The notes beneath the pieces were generated by a model. The model was not told where the DNA came from, made no database searches, and saw only the letters and a program-made list of their open reading frames with translations. The position numbers and the translations under genes are program-made. From Siphonodentalium dalli (taxonomy: Eukaryota > Mollusca > Scaphopoda > Gadilida > Siphonodentaliidae): a stretch of 64,000 nt of DNA. Below are positions 1-12,700 of this stretch, piece after piece (within the stretch, counting starts at the first letter, position 1; each line of letters starts with the position of its first letter). Location: contig CP136069.1 in the NCBI GenBank assembly GCA_032622095.1, positions 205,515,750-205,579,749 of the forward strand. Direction: 5' to 3'.

Positions 1-109
1 AAATATCGATTTTTGAAATTATTTTTGGGCAATTAATCGGCATTTCTAAATATGTTGTTGTTGGAATCTGATTATATGGAGAGCATCAAATCGGATTGAG
101 TACCTTTAA
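1..109. mobile_element. Right end of a TTAA-flanked foldback element (GAGTACC family), cut by the window edge
   Basis: The end reads GGATTGAGTACCT followed by TTAA (106-109). The same terminus, with the same TTGTTGTTGGAATCTG stretch inside, is seen at 55805-55863, and a close relative ends at 23881. The left part lies outside the window. TTAA flanks are typical of piggyBac-type elements; no transposase is visible. Confidence 0.65.
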
Positions 110-544
110 TATTTTATCTCAATAAAAAAAAACAGTTCAAAATTTTCGTGGTGTGAAGTTTGTTATTTTTAGAGCAAAGGTCGTATATGTTCCTAATTTT
201 GATCATTTTTTTTTGACTGAAGTGGCCATCAGTTTGTAAATTTCCAACTATATAGTGGGAGTCAATTTGGAAATTTCTGATAGTTGGAACGCTTGGGGTA
301 GCAGTTGGAAAATTCCAATCCAAGGAGGGGATGCAAATGGATTTTCATGGACTCGGAAATTTGGCCTGGTTCAACTGGGGGGGGGGGAATTGAATGTGAC
401 ACTCACAAGGATGATATTTTAAACATTTGGAAATTTAATGTCTGGCTCAACATTAGTTGTAAATTTTACACCACATATAGGTTGAAAATGTTCTAATTGC
501 TAGATATTTTTATCAGATTTACTTATTGCGAGTGCCTTGGTGCT
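110..544. other. Noncoding stretch with a G11 run
   Basis: AT-rich sequence without a credible gene. An 11-G run lies at 377-387. The part at about 244-320 (TTCCAACTATATAG, TTGGAACGCTTGGGGTAGC) resembles, in reverse complement, 17522-17600, so it is a dispersed repeat fragment of unknown class. Short open frames on both strands overlap each other and resemble nothing I recognise. Confidence 0.5.
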
Positions 545-735
545 TCTTTAAGCTTGGAACATCATAAGTCACTTTGAATGTTTGGGGTAATAATATAGCG
601 GAGAGGACATACAATCCTAGAAAAACGCCAACAAAGTATCGGGGTCCACATGGTTTCGCTCCATGTTGTTGATCGGTCACATTTCCTATAAGGGAACTAT
701 TCGCGTCAATGAGTATTTAGTATAGAAAGGGTTAA
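545..735 (+). repeat. Left flanking unit of the 52-bp satellite (short form of a longer dispersed element)
   Basis: Begins AAGCTTGGAACATCATAAGT (552) and runs through GCGGAGAGGACATACAATCC, TCGGGGTCCACATGG and GTCAATGAGTATTTAG to TATAGAAAGGGTTAAGCG, where the satellite starts. The same blocks in the same order occur to the right of the array (15993-16460 and again 16406-16560). Compared with the right copy it lacks about 280 bp between CGGTCACA and GTCAATGAG, the part holding the reverse-transcriptase-like frame. Confidence 0.75.
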
Positions 736-3700
736 GCGTGTAGTGTCACAAGTCGAATGCTTGGGGTGCTGATAGGGTTAGAGTTAAGATTGTAGTGTCA
801 CAAGTCGAATGCTTGGGGTAATGATAGGGTTAGGGTAAAGCTTGTAGTGTCACAAGTCGAATGCTTGGGGTAATGATAGGGTTAGGGTAAAGCGTGTAGT
901 GTCACAAGTCGAATGCTTGGGGTAATGATATGGTTAGAGTTAAGATTGTAGTGTCACAAGTCGAATGCTTGGGGTGCTGATAGGGTTAGGGGTAAGCTTG
1001 TAGTATCACAAGTCGAATGCTTGGGGTAATGATAGGGTTAGGGTAAAGCTTGTAGTGTCACAAGTCGAATGCTTGGGGTAATGATAGGGTTAGGGTTAGG
1101 GTTAAGCTTGTAATGTCACAAGTCGAATGCTTGGGATAATGATAGGGTTAGGGTTAAGCTTGTAGTGTCACAAGTCGAATGCTTGGGATAATGATAGGGT
1201 TAGGGTTAAGCTTGTAATGTCACAAGTCGAATGCTTGGGGTAATGATAGGGTTAGGGTTAAGCTTGTAGTGTCACAAGTCGAATGCTTGGGATAATGATA
1301 GGGTTAGGGTTCAGCGTGTAGTATCACAAGTCGAATGCTTGGGGTAATGATAGGGTTAGGGTAAAGCTTGTAGAGTCACAAGTCGAATGCTTGGGGTGAT
1401 GATAGGGTTAGGGTTAAGCTTGTAGTGTCACAAGTCGAATGCTTGGGGTGATGATAGGGTTAGGGTTAAGCTTGTAGAGTCACAAGTCGAATGCTTGGGA
1501 TAATGATAGGGTTAGGGTTCAGCGTGTAGTATCACAAGTCGAATTCTTGGGATAATGATAGGGTTAGGGTTAAGCTTGTAATGTCACAAGTCGAATGATT
1601 GGGGTAATGATAGGGTTAGGGTCAAGCTTGTAATGTCACAAGTCGAATGCTTGGGGTAATAATAGGGTTAGGGTTAAGCTTGTAGTGTCACATGTCGAAT
1701 GCTTGGGGTAATGATAGGGTTAGGGTTCAGCGTGTAGTATCACAAGTCGAATGCTTGGGGTAATGATAGGGTTAGGGTAAAGCTTGTAGAGTCACAAGTC
1801 GAATTCTTGGGATAATGATAGGGTTAGGGTTAAGCTTGTAGTGTCACAAGTCGAATGCTTGGGGCGATGATATGGTTAGGGTTCAGCGTGTAGTATCACA
1901 AGTCGAATGCTTGGGGTAATGATAGGGTTAGGGTAAAGCTTGTAGAGTCACAAGTCGAATTCTTGGGATAATGATAGGGTTAGGGTTAAGCTTGTAGTGT
2001 CACAAGTCGAATTCTTGGGGTGATGATAGGGTTAGGGTCAAGCTTGTAATGTCACAAGTCGAATGCTTGGGGTAATGATAGGGTTAGGGTTAAGCTTGTA
2101 GTGTCACAAGTCGAATGCTTGGGGTAATGATAGGGTTAGGGTTAAGCTTGTAGTGTCACAGGTCGAATGCTTGGGGTGATGATAGGGTTAGGGTTCAGCT
2201 TGTAGTGTCACAAGTCGAATGCTTGGGGTAATGATAGGGTTAGGGTTAAGCTTGTAATGTCACAAGTCGAATGATTGGGGTAATGATAGGGTTAGGGTCA
2301 AGCTTGTAATGTCACAAGTCGAATGCTTGGGGTAATAATAGGGTTAGGGTTAAGCTTGTAGTGTCACATGTCGAATGCTTGGGGTAATGATAGGGTTAGG
2401 GTTAGGGTCAAGCTTGTAATGTCACAAGTCGAATGCTTGGGGTAATAATAGGGTTAGGGTTAAGCTTGTAGTGTCACATGTCGAATGCTTGTGGTAATGA
2501 TAGGGTTAGGGTCAAGCTTGTAATGTCACAAGTCGAATGCTTGGGGTAATAATAGGGTTAGGGTTAAGCTTGTAGTGTCACATGTCGAATGCTTGGGGTA
2601 ATGATAGGGTTATGGTTAGGGTTAGGGTCAAGCTTGTAGAGTCACAAGTCGAATGCTTGGGGTAATGATAGGGTTAGGGTTAAGCTTGTAGTGTCACATG
2701 TCGAATGCTTGTGGTAATGATAGGGTTAGGGTCAAGCTTGTAATGTCACAAGTCGAATGCTTGGGGTAATAATAGGGTTAGGGTTAAGCTTGTAGTGTCA
2801 CATGTCGAATGCTTGGGGTAATGATAGGGTTAGGGTTAGGGTTAAGCTTGTAGTGTCACAAGTCGAATGCTTGGGGTGATGATAGGGTTAGGGTTAAGAT
2901 TGTAGTGTCACAAGTCGAATGATTGGGATAATGATAGGGTTAGGGTTAAGCTTGTAGTGTCACATGTCGAATGCTTGTGGTAATGATAGGGTTAGGGTTA
3001 AGATTGTAGTGTCACAAGTCGAATGCTTGTGGTAATGATAGGGTTGGGGTTAAGCTTGTAGTATCACAAGTCGAATGCTTGTGGTAATGATAGGGTTAGG
3101 GTTAAGATTGTAGTGTCACAAGTCGAATGCTTGGGGTAATGATAGGGTTAGGGTTAAGCTTGTAGTGTCACAAGTCGAATGCTTGGGGTGATGATAGGGT
3201 TAGGGTTAAGATTGTAGTGTCACAAGTCGAATGCTTGGGGTAATGATATGGTTAGGGTTAAGCTTGTAGAGTCACAAGTCGAATGATTGTGGTAATGATA
3301 GGGTTAGGGTTAAGATTGTAGTGTCACAAGTCGAATGATTGGGATAATGATAGGGTTAGGGTTAAGCTTGTAGTGTCACATGTCGAATGCTTGTGGTAAT
3401 GATAGGGTTAGGGTTAAGCTTGTAGTGTCACAAGTCGAATGCTTGGGGTGATGATAGGGTTAGGGTTAAGATTGTAGTGTCACAAGTCGAATGCTTGGGG
3501 TAATGATATGGTTAGGGTTAAGCTTGTAGAGTCACAAGTCGAATGATTGTGGTAATGATAGGGTTAGGGTTAAGATTGTAGTGTCACAAGTCGAATGATT
3601 GGGATAATGATAGGGTTAGGGTTAAGCTTGTAGTGTCACATGTCGAATGCTTGTGGTAATGATAGGGTTAGGGTTAAGATTGTAGTGTCACAAGTCGAAT

Positions 3701-6700
3701 GCTTGTGGTAATGATAGGGTTGGGGTTAAGCTTGTAGTATCACAAGTCGAATGCTTGTGGTAATGATAGGGTTAGGGTTAAGATTGTAGTGTCACAAGTC
3801 GAATGCTTGGGGTAATGATAGGGTTAGGGTTAAGCTTGTAGTGTCACAAGTCGAATGCTTGGGGTGATGATAGGGTTAGGGTTAAGATTGTAGTGTCACA
3901 AGTCGAATGCTTGGGGTAATGATATGGTTAGGGTTAAGATTGTAGTGTCACAAGTCGAATGCTTGGGGTAATGATAGGGTTAGGGTTAAGATTGTAGTGT
4001 CACAAGTCGAATGCTTGGGGTAATGATAGGGTTAGGGTTAAGCTTGTAGTGTCACAAGTCGAATGCTTGTGGTAATGATAGGGTTAGGGTTAAGATTGTA
4101 GTGTCACAAGTCGAATGCTTGGGGTAATGATAGGGTTAGGGTTAAGCTTGTAGTGTCACAAGTCGAATGCTTGGGGTGATGGTATGGTTAGGGTTAAGCT
4201 TGTAGTGTCACAAGTCGAATGCTTGGGATGATGATAGGGTTAGGGTTAAGCTTGTAGTGTCACAAGTCGAATGCTTGGGGTAATGATAGGGTTAGGGTTA
4301 AGCTTGTAGTGTCACAAGTCGAATGCTTAGGGTAATGATAGGGTTAGGGTTAAGCTTGTAGTGTCACAAGTCGAATGCTTGGGGTAATGATAGGGTTAGG
4401 GTTAAGCTTGTAGTGTCACAAGTCGAATGCTTAGGGTAATGATAGGGTTAGGGTTAAGCTTGTAGTGTCACAAGTCGAATGCTTGGGGTGATGGTAGGGT
4501 TAGAGTTAAGCTTGTAGTGCCACAAGTCGAATGATTGGGGTAATGATAGGGTTAGGGGTAAGCTTGTAGTGTCACAAGTCGAATGCTTGGGGTAATGATA
4601 GGGTTAGGGTTAAGCTTGTAGTGTCACAAGTCGAATGCTTGGGGTAATGATAGGGTTAGGGTTAAGCTTGTAGTGTCACAAGTCGAATGCTTGTGGTAAT
4701 GATAGGGTTAGGGGTAAGCTTGTAGTGTCACAAGTCGAATGCTTGGGGTGTGATAGGGTTAGGGTTAAGCGTGTAGTGTCACAAGTCGAATGCTTGTGGT
4801 AATGATAGGGTTAGGGTTAAGATTGTAGTGTCACAAGTCGAATGCTTGGGGTAATGATAGGGTTAGGGTTAAGCTTGTAGTGTCACAAGTCGAATGCTTG
4901 TGGTAATGATAGGGTTAGGGTTAAGATTGTAGTGTCACAAGTCGAATGCTTGGGGCAATGATAGGGTTAGGGGTAAGCTTGTCGTGTCACAAGTCGAATG
5001 CTTGGGGTAATGATAGGGTTAGGGTTAAGCTTGTAGTGTCACAAGTCGAATGCTTGGGGTAATGATAGGGTTAGGGTTAAGCTTGTAGTGTCACATGTCG
5101 AATGCTTGGGGTGATGATAGGGTTAGGGTTAAGCTTGTAGAGTCACAAGTCGAATGCTTGGGGTGATGGTATGGTTAGGGTTAAGCTTGTGGTGTCACAA
5201 GTCGAATGCTTGGGGTAATGATAGGGTTAGGGTTAAGCTTGTAGTGTCACAAGTCGAATGCTTGGGGTAATGATAGGGTTAGGGTTAAGCTTGTAGTGTC
5301 ACAAGTCGAATGCTTGGGGTAATGATAGGGTTAGGGTTAAGCTTGTAGTGTCACAAGTCGAATGCTTGGGATAATGATAGGGTTAGGGTTAAGCTTGTAG
5401 TGTCACAAGTCGAATGCTTGGGGTAATGATAGGGTTAGGGTTAAGCTTGTAGTGTCACAAGTCGAATGCTTGGGGTGATGATAGGGTTAGGGTTAAGCTT
5501 GTAGTGTCACAAGTCGAATGCTTGGGGTAATGATAGGGTTAGGGTTAAGCTTGTAGTGTCACATGTCGAATGCTTGTGGTAATGATAGGGTTAGGGTTAA
5601 GCTTGTAGTGTCACAAGTCGAATGCTTGGGGTGATGATAGGGATAGGGTTAAGCTTGTAGTGTCACATGTCGAATGCTTGGGGTGATGATAGGGTTAGGG
5701 TTAAGCTTGTAGAGTCACAAGTCGAATGCTTGGGGTGATGGTATGGTTAGGGTTAAGCTTGTAGAGTCACAAGTCGAATGCTTGGGGTGATGGTATGGTT
5801 AGGGTTAAGCTTGTAGAGTCACAAGTCGAATGCTTGGGGTAATGATAGGGTTAGGGTTAAGCTTGTAGTGTCACATGTCGAATGCTTGGGGTGATGATAG
5901 GGTTAGGGTTAAGCTTGTAGAGTCACAAGTCGAATGCTTGGGGTGATGGTATGGTTAGGGTTAAGCTTGTAGTGTCACAAGTCGAATGCTTGGGGTAATG
6001 ATAGGGTTAGGGTTAAGCTTGTAGTGTCACAAGTCGAATGCTTGGGGTAATGATAGGGTTAGGGTTAAGCTTGTAGTGTCACAAGTCGAATGCTCGGGGT
6101 GATGATAGGGTTAGGGTTAGGGTTAAGCTTGTAGTGTCACAGGTCGAATGCTTGGGGTAATGATAGGGTTAGGGTTAAGCTTGTAGTGTCACAAGTCGAA
6201 TGCTTGGGGTGATGATAGGGTTAGGGGTAAGCTTGTAGTGTCACAAGTCGAATGCTTGGGGTGATGATAGGGTTAGGGTTAAGATTGTAGTGTCACAAGT
6301 CGAATGCTTGGGGTAATGATAAGGTTAGGGTTAAGCTTGTAGTGTCACAAGTCGAATGCTTGGGGTGATGATAGGGTTAGGGTTAAGCTTGTAGTGTCAC
6401 AAGTCGAATGCTTGGGGTGATGATAGGGTTAGGGTTAAGCTTGTAGTGTCACAAGTCGAATGCTTGGGGTGCTGATAGGGTTAGAGTTAAGATTGTAGTG
6501 TCACAAGTCGAATGCTTGGGGTGCTGATAGGGTTAGGGTTAAGCTTGTAGTGTCACAAGTCGAATGCTTGGGGTGCTGATAGGGTTAGGGTTAATATTGT
6601 AGTGTCACAAGTCGAATGCTTGGGGTGCTGATAGGGTTAGGGTTAAGCTTGTAGTGTCACAAGTCGAATGCTTGGGGTAATGATAGGGTTAGGGTAAAGC

Positions 6701-9700
6701 TTGTCGTGTCACAAGTCGAATGCTTGGGGTGATGATAGGGTTAGGGTTAAGCTTGTAGAGTCACAAGTCGAATGCCCGGGGTGATGATATGGTTAGGGTT
6801 AAGCTTGTAGCGTCACAAGTCGAATGCTTGGGGTAATGATAGGGTTAGGGTTAAGCTTGTAGAGTCACAGGTCGAATGCTTGGGGTGATGATAGGGTTAG
6901 GGTTAAGCTTGTAGAGTCACAAGTCGAATGCTTGGGGTAATGATAGGGTTAGGGTTAAGCTTGTAGAGTCACAGGTCGAATGCTTGGGGTAATGATAGGG
7001 TTAGGGTTAAGCTTGTAATGTCACAAGTCGAATGCTTGGGGTGATGATAGGGTTAGGGTTAGGCTTGTAGTGTCACAAGTCGAATGCTTGGGGTGATGAT
7101 AGGGTTAGAGTTAAGATTGTTGTGTCACAAGTCGAATGCTTGGGGTGATGATAGGGTTAGAGTTAAGATTGTTGTGTCACAAGTCGAATGCTTGGGGTGC
7201 TGATAGGGTTAGGGTTAATATTGTAGTGTCACAAGTCGAATGCTCGGGGTGATGATAGGGTTAGGGTTCAGCTTGTAGAGTCACAAGTCGAATGCTTGGG
7301 GTAATGATAGGGTTAGGGTTAAGCTTGTAGAGTCACAGGTCGAATGCTTGGGGTGATGATAGGGTTAGGGTTAAGCTTGTAGTGTCACAAGTCGAATGCT
7401 TGGGGTAATGATAGGGTTAGGGTTAAGCTTGTAGAGTCACAAGTCGAATGCTTGGGGTGATGATAGGGTTAGGGTTAAGCTTGTAGTGTCACAAGTCGAA
7501 TGCTTGGGGTGATGATAGGGTTAGGGTTAATCTTGTAGTGTCACAAGTCGAATGCTTGGGGTAATGATAGGGTTAGGGTTAAGCTTGTAGTGTCACAAGT
7601 CGAATGCTTGGGGTGATGATAGGGTTAGGGTTAAGCTTGTAATGTCACAAGTCGAATGCTTGGGGTAATGATAGGGTTATGGGTTAAGCTTGTAGTGTCA
7701 CAGGTCGAATGCTTGGGGTGATGATAGGGTTAGGGTTAATCTTGTAGTGTCACAAGTCGAATGCTTGGGGTAATGATAGGGTTAGGGTTAAGCTTGTAGT
7801 GTCACAAGTCGAATGCTTGGGGTGATGATAGGGTTAGGGTTAAGCTTGTAATGTCACAAGTCGAATGCTTGGGGTAATGATAGGGTTAGGGTTAAGCTTG
7901 TAGTGTCACAAGTCGAATGATTGGGGTGATGATAGGGTTAGGGTTAAGCTTGTAGTGTCACAAGTCGAATGCTTGGGGTAATGATAGGGTTAGGGGTAAG
8001 CTTGTAATGTCACAAGCCGAATGCTTGGGGTGATGATAGGGTTAGGGTTAAGCTTGTAGTGTCACAAGTCGAATGCTTGGGATGATGCTATGGTTAGGGT
8101 TAAGCTTGTGGTGTCACAAGTCGAATGCTTGGGGTAATGATAGGGTTGGGGTTAAGCTTGTAGTGTCACAAGTCGAATGCTTGGGGTAATGATAGGGTTA
8201 GGGGTAAGCTTGTAGTGTTACAAGTCGAATGCTTGGGGTGATGATAGGGTTAGGGTTAAGCTTGTAGTGTCACAAGTCGAATGCTTGGGGTAATGATATG
8301 GTTAGGGTAAAGCTTGTAGAGTCACAAGCCGAATGCTTGGGGTAATGATAGGGTTGGGGTTAAGCTTGTAGTGTCACAAGTCGAATGCTTGGGGTAATGA
8401 TAGGGTTAGGGTTAGGGTTAAGCTTGTAGTGTCACAAGTCGAATGCTTGGGGTAATGATAGGGTTAGGGGTAAGCTTGTAGTGTCACAAGTCGAATGCTT
8501 GGGGTGATGATAGGGTTAGGGGTAAGCTTGTAGTGTCACAAGTCGAATGCTTGGGGTGATGATAGGGTTAGGGTTAAGCTTGTAGTGTCACAAGTCGAAT
8601 GCTTGGGATAATGATAGGGTTAGGGTTAAGCTTGTAGTATCACAAGTCGAATGATTGGGGTAATGATAGGGTTGGGGTTAAGCTTGTAGTGTCACAAGTC
8701 GAATGCTTGGGGTAATGATAGGGTTGGGGTTAAGCTTGTAGTATCACAAGTCGAATGCTTGGGGTAATGATCGGGTTAGGGTTAAGCTTGTAGTGTCACA
8801 AGTCGAATGCTTGGGGTGATGATAGGGTTAGGGTTAAGCTTGTAGTGTCACAAGTCGAATGCTTGGGGTGATGATAGGGTTAGGGTTAAGCTTGTAGTAT
8901 CACAAGTCGAATGATTGGGGTAATGATAGGGTTGGGGTTAAGCTTGTAGTGTCACAAGTCGAATGCTTGGGGTAATGATAGGGTTAGGGTTAGGGTTAAG
9001 CTTGTAATGTCACAAGTCGAATGCTTGGGATAATGATAGGGTTAGGGTTAGGGTTAAGCTTGTAGTGTCACAAGTCGAATGCTTGGGGTAATGATAGGGT
9101 TAGGGTTAAGCTTGTAGTGTCACAAGTCGAATGCTTGGGGTAATGATAGGGTTAGGGTAAAGCTTGTAGTGTCACAAGTCGAATGCTTGGGATAATGATA
9201 GGGTTAGGGTTAAGCTTGTAGTGTCACAAGTCGAATGCTTGGGGTAATGATAGGGTTAGGGTTAAGCTTGTAATGTCACAAGTCGAATGCTTGGGGTGAT
9301 GATAGGGTTAGGGTTAAGCTTGTGGTGTCACAAGTCGAATGATTGGGGTGATGATAGGGTTAGGGTTAAGCTTGTAATGTCACAAGTCGAATGCTTGGGG
9401 TAATGATAGGGTTAGGGTTAAGCTTGTAATGTCACAAGTCGAATGCTTGGGGTGATGATAGGGTTAGGGTTAAGCTTGTGGTGTCACAAGTCGAATGATT
9501 GGGGTGATGATAGGGTTAGGGTTAAGCTTGTAATGTCACAAGTCGAATGCTTGGGGTAATGATAGGGTTAGGGTTAAGCTTGTAGTGTCACAAGTCGAAT
9601 GCTTGGGGTGATGATAGGGTTAGGGTTAAGCTTGTAGTGTCATAAGTCGAATGCTTGGGGTGATGATAGGGTTAGGGTTAAGCTTGTAGAGTCACAAGTC

Positions 9701-12700
9701 GAATGCTTGGGGTGATGATAGGGTTAGGGTTAAGCTTGTAGTGTCACAAGTCGAATGCTTGGGGTAATGATAGGGTTAGGGTAAAGCTTGTAGAGTCACA
9801 AGCCGAATGCTTGGGGTAATGATAGGGTTAGGGTTAGGGTTAAGCTTGTCGTGTCACAAGTCGAATGCTTGGGATAATGATAGGGTTAGGGTTAAGCTTG
9901 TAGTGTCACAAGTCGAATGCTTGGGGTGATGATAGGGTTAGGGTTAAGGTTGTAGTGTCACAAGTCGAATGCTTGGGATAATGATAGGGTTAGGGTTAGG
10001 GTTAAGGTTGTAGTGTCACAAGTCGAATGCTTGGGGTAATGATAGGGTTAGGGTTAAGCTTGTAGTGTCACAAGTCGAATGCTTGGGGTAATGATAGGGT
10101 TAGGGTTAAGCTTGTAGTATCACAAGTCGAATGCTTGGGATGATGATAGGGTTAGGGTTAAGCTTGTATTGTCACAAGTCGAATGCTTGGGGTAATGATA
10201 GGGTTAGGGTTAAGCTTGTAGTGTCACAAGTCGAATGCTTGGGGTGATGATAGGGTTAGGGTTAAGATTGTAGTGTCACAAGTCGAATGCTTGGGGTGAT
10301 GTTAGGGTTAGGGTTAAGCTTGTAGTGTCACAAGTCGAATGCTTGGGGTAATGATAGGGTTAGGGTTAAGCTTGTAGTGTCACAAGTCGAATGCTTGGGG
10401 TAATGATAGGGTTAGGGTTAAGCTTGTAGTGTCACAAGTCGAATGCTTGGGGTAATGATAGGGTTAGGGTTAAGCTTGTAGTGTCACAAGTCGAATGCTT
10501 GGGGTAATGATAGGGTTAGGGTTAAGCTTGTAGTGTCACAAGTCGAATGCTTGGGGTAATGATAGGGTTAGGGTTAAGCTTGTAGTGTCACAAGTCGAAT
10601 GCTTGGGGTGATGATAGGGTTAGGGTTAAGCTTGTATTGTCACAAGTCGAATGCTTGGGGTGATGATAGGGTTAGGGTTAAGCTTGTAGTGTCACAAGTC
10701 GAATGCTTGGGGTGATGATAGGGTTAGGGTTAAGCTTGTATTGTCACAAGTCGAATGCTTGGGGTAATGATAGGGTTAGGGTTAAGCTTGTAGTGTCACA
10801 AGTCGAATGCTTGGGGTAATGATAGGGTTAGGGTTAAGCTTGTAGTGTCACAAGTCGAATGCTTGGGGTAATGATAGGGTTAGGGTTAAGCTTGTAGTGT
10901 CACAAGTCGAATGCTTGGGGTAATGATAGGGTTAGGGTTAAGCTTGTAGTGTCACAAGTCGAATGCTTGGGGTGATGATAGGGTTAGGGTTAAGCTTGTA
11001 GTGTCACAAGTCGAATGCTTGGGGTGATGATAGGGTTAGGGTTAAGCTTGTAGTGTCACAAGTCGAATGCTTGGGGTGATGATAGGGTTAGGGTTAAGCT
11101 TGTAGTGTCACAAGTCGAATGCTTGGGGTGATGATAGGGTTAGGGTTAGGGTTAAGCTTGTAGTGTCACAAGTCGAATGCTTGGGGTAATGATAGGGTTA
11201 GGGTTAGGGTTAAGCTTGTAGTGTCACAAGTCGAATGCTTGGGGTAATGATAGGGTTAGGGTTAAGCTTGTAGTGTCACAAGTCGAATGCTTGGGGTGAT
11301 GATAGGGTTAGGGTTAAGCTTGTAGTGTCACAAGTCGAATGCTTGGGGTGATGATAGGGTTAGGGTTAAGCTTGTAGTGTCACAAGTCGAATGCTTGGGG
11401 TGATGATAGGGTTAGGGTAAAGCTTGTAGTGTCACAAGTCGAATGCTTGGGGTAATGATATGGTTAGGGTTAGGGTTAAGCTTGTAGTGTCACAAGTCGA
11501 ATGCTTGGGGTAATGATAGGGTTAGGGTTAAGCTTGTAGTGTCACAAGTCGAATGCTTGGGGTAATGATATGGTTAGGGTTAGGGTTAAGCTTGTAGTGT
11601 CACAAGTCGAATGCTTGGGGTAATGATAGGGTTAGGGTTAAGCTTGTAGTGTCACAAGTCGAATGCTTGGGGTAATGATATGGTTAGGGTTAGGGTTAAG
11701 CTTGTAGTGTCACAAGTCGAATGCTTGGGGTAATGATAGGGTTAGGGTTAAGCTTGTCGTGTCACAAGTCGAATGCTTGGGGTAATGATAGGGTTAGGGT
11801 TAAGCTTGTAGTGTCACAAGTCGAATGCTTGGGGTGATGATAGGGTTAGGGTTAAGATTGTAGTGTCACAGGTCGAATGCTTGGGGTGATGATAGGGTTA
11901 GGGTTAAGCTTGTAGTGCCACAAGTCGAATGCTTGGGGTGATGATAGGGTTAGGGTTAAGATTGTAGTGTCACAGGTCGAATGCTTGGGGTGATGATAGG
12001 GTTAGGGTTAAGCTTGTAGTGTCACAGGTCGAATGCTTGGGGTGATGATAGGGTTAGGGTTAAGATTGTAGTGTCACAGGTCGAATGCTTGGGGTGATGA
12101 TAGGGTTAGGGTTAAGCTTGTAGTGCCACAAGTCGAATGCTTGGGGTAATGATAGGGTTAGGGTTAGGGTTAAGCTTGTAGTGTCACAGGTCGAATGCTT
12201 GGGGTAATGATAGGGTTAGGGTTAAGCTTGTAGTGTCACAGGTCGAATGCTTGGGGTAATGATAGGGTTAGGGTTAAGCTTGTAGTGTCACAAGTCGAAT
12301 GCTTGGGGTGATGATAGGGTTAGGGTTAAGATTGTAGTGTCACAGGTCGAATGCTTGGGGTGATGATAGGGTTAGGGTTAAGCTTGTAGTGCCACAAGTC
12401 GAATGCTTGGGGTGATGATAGGGTTAGGGTTAAGATTGTAGTGTCACAGGTCGAATGCTTGGGGTGATGATAGGGTTAGGGTTAAGCTTGTAGTGTCACA
12501 GGTCGAATGCTTGGGGTAATGATAGGGTTAGGGTTAAGCTTGTAGTGTCACAGGTCGAATGCTTGGGGTAATGATAGGGTTAGGGTTAAGCTTGTAGTGT
12601 CACAAGTCGAATGCTTGGGGTGATGATAGGGTTAGGGTTAAGATTGTAGTGTCACAGGTCGAATGCTTGGGGTGATGATAGGGTTAGGGTTAAGCTTGTA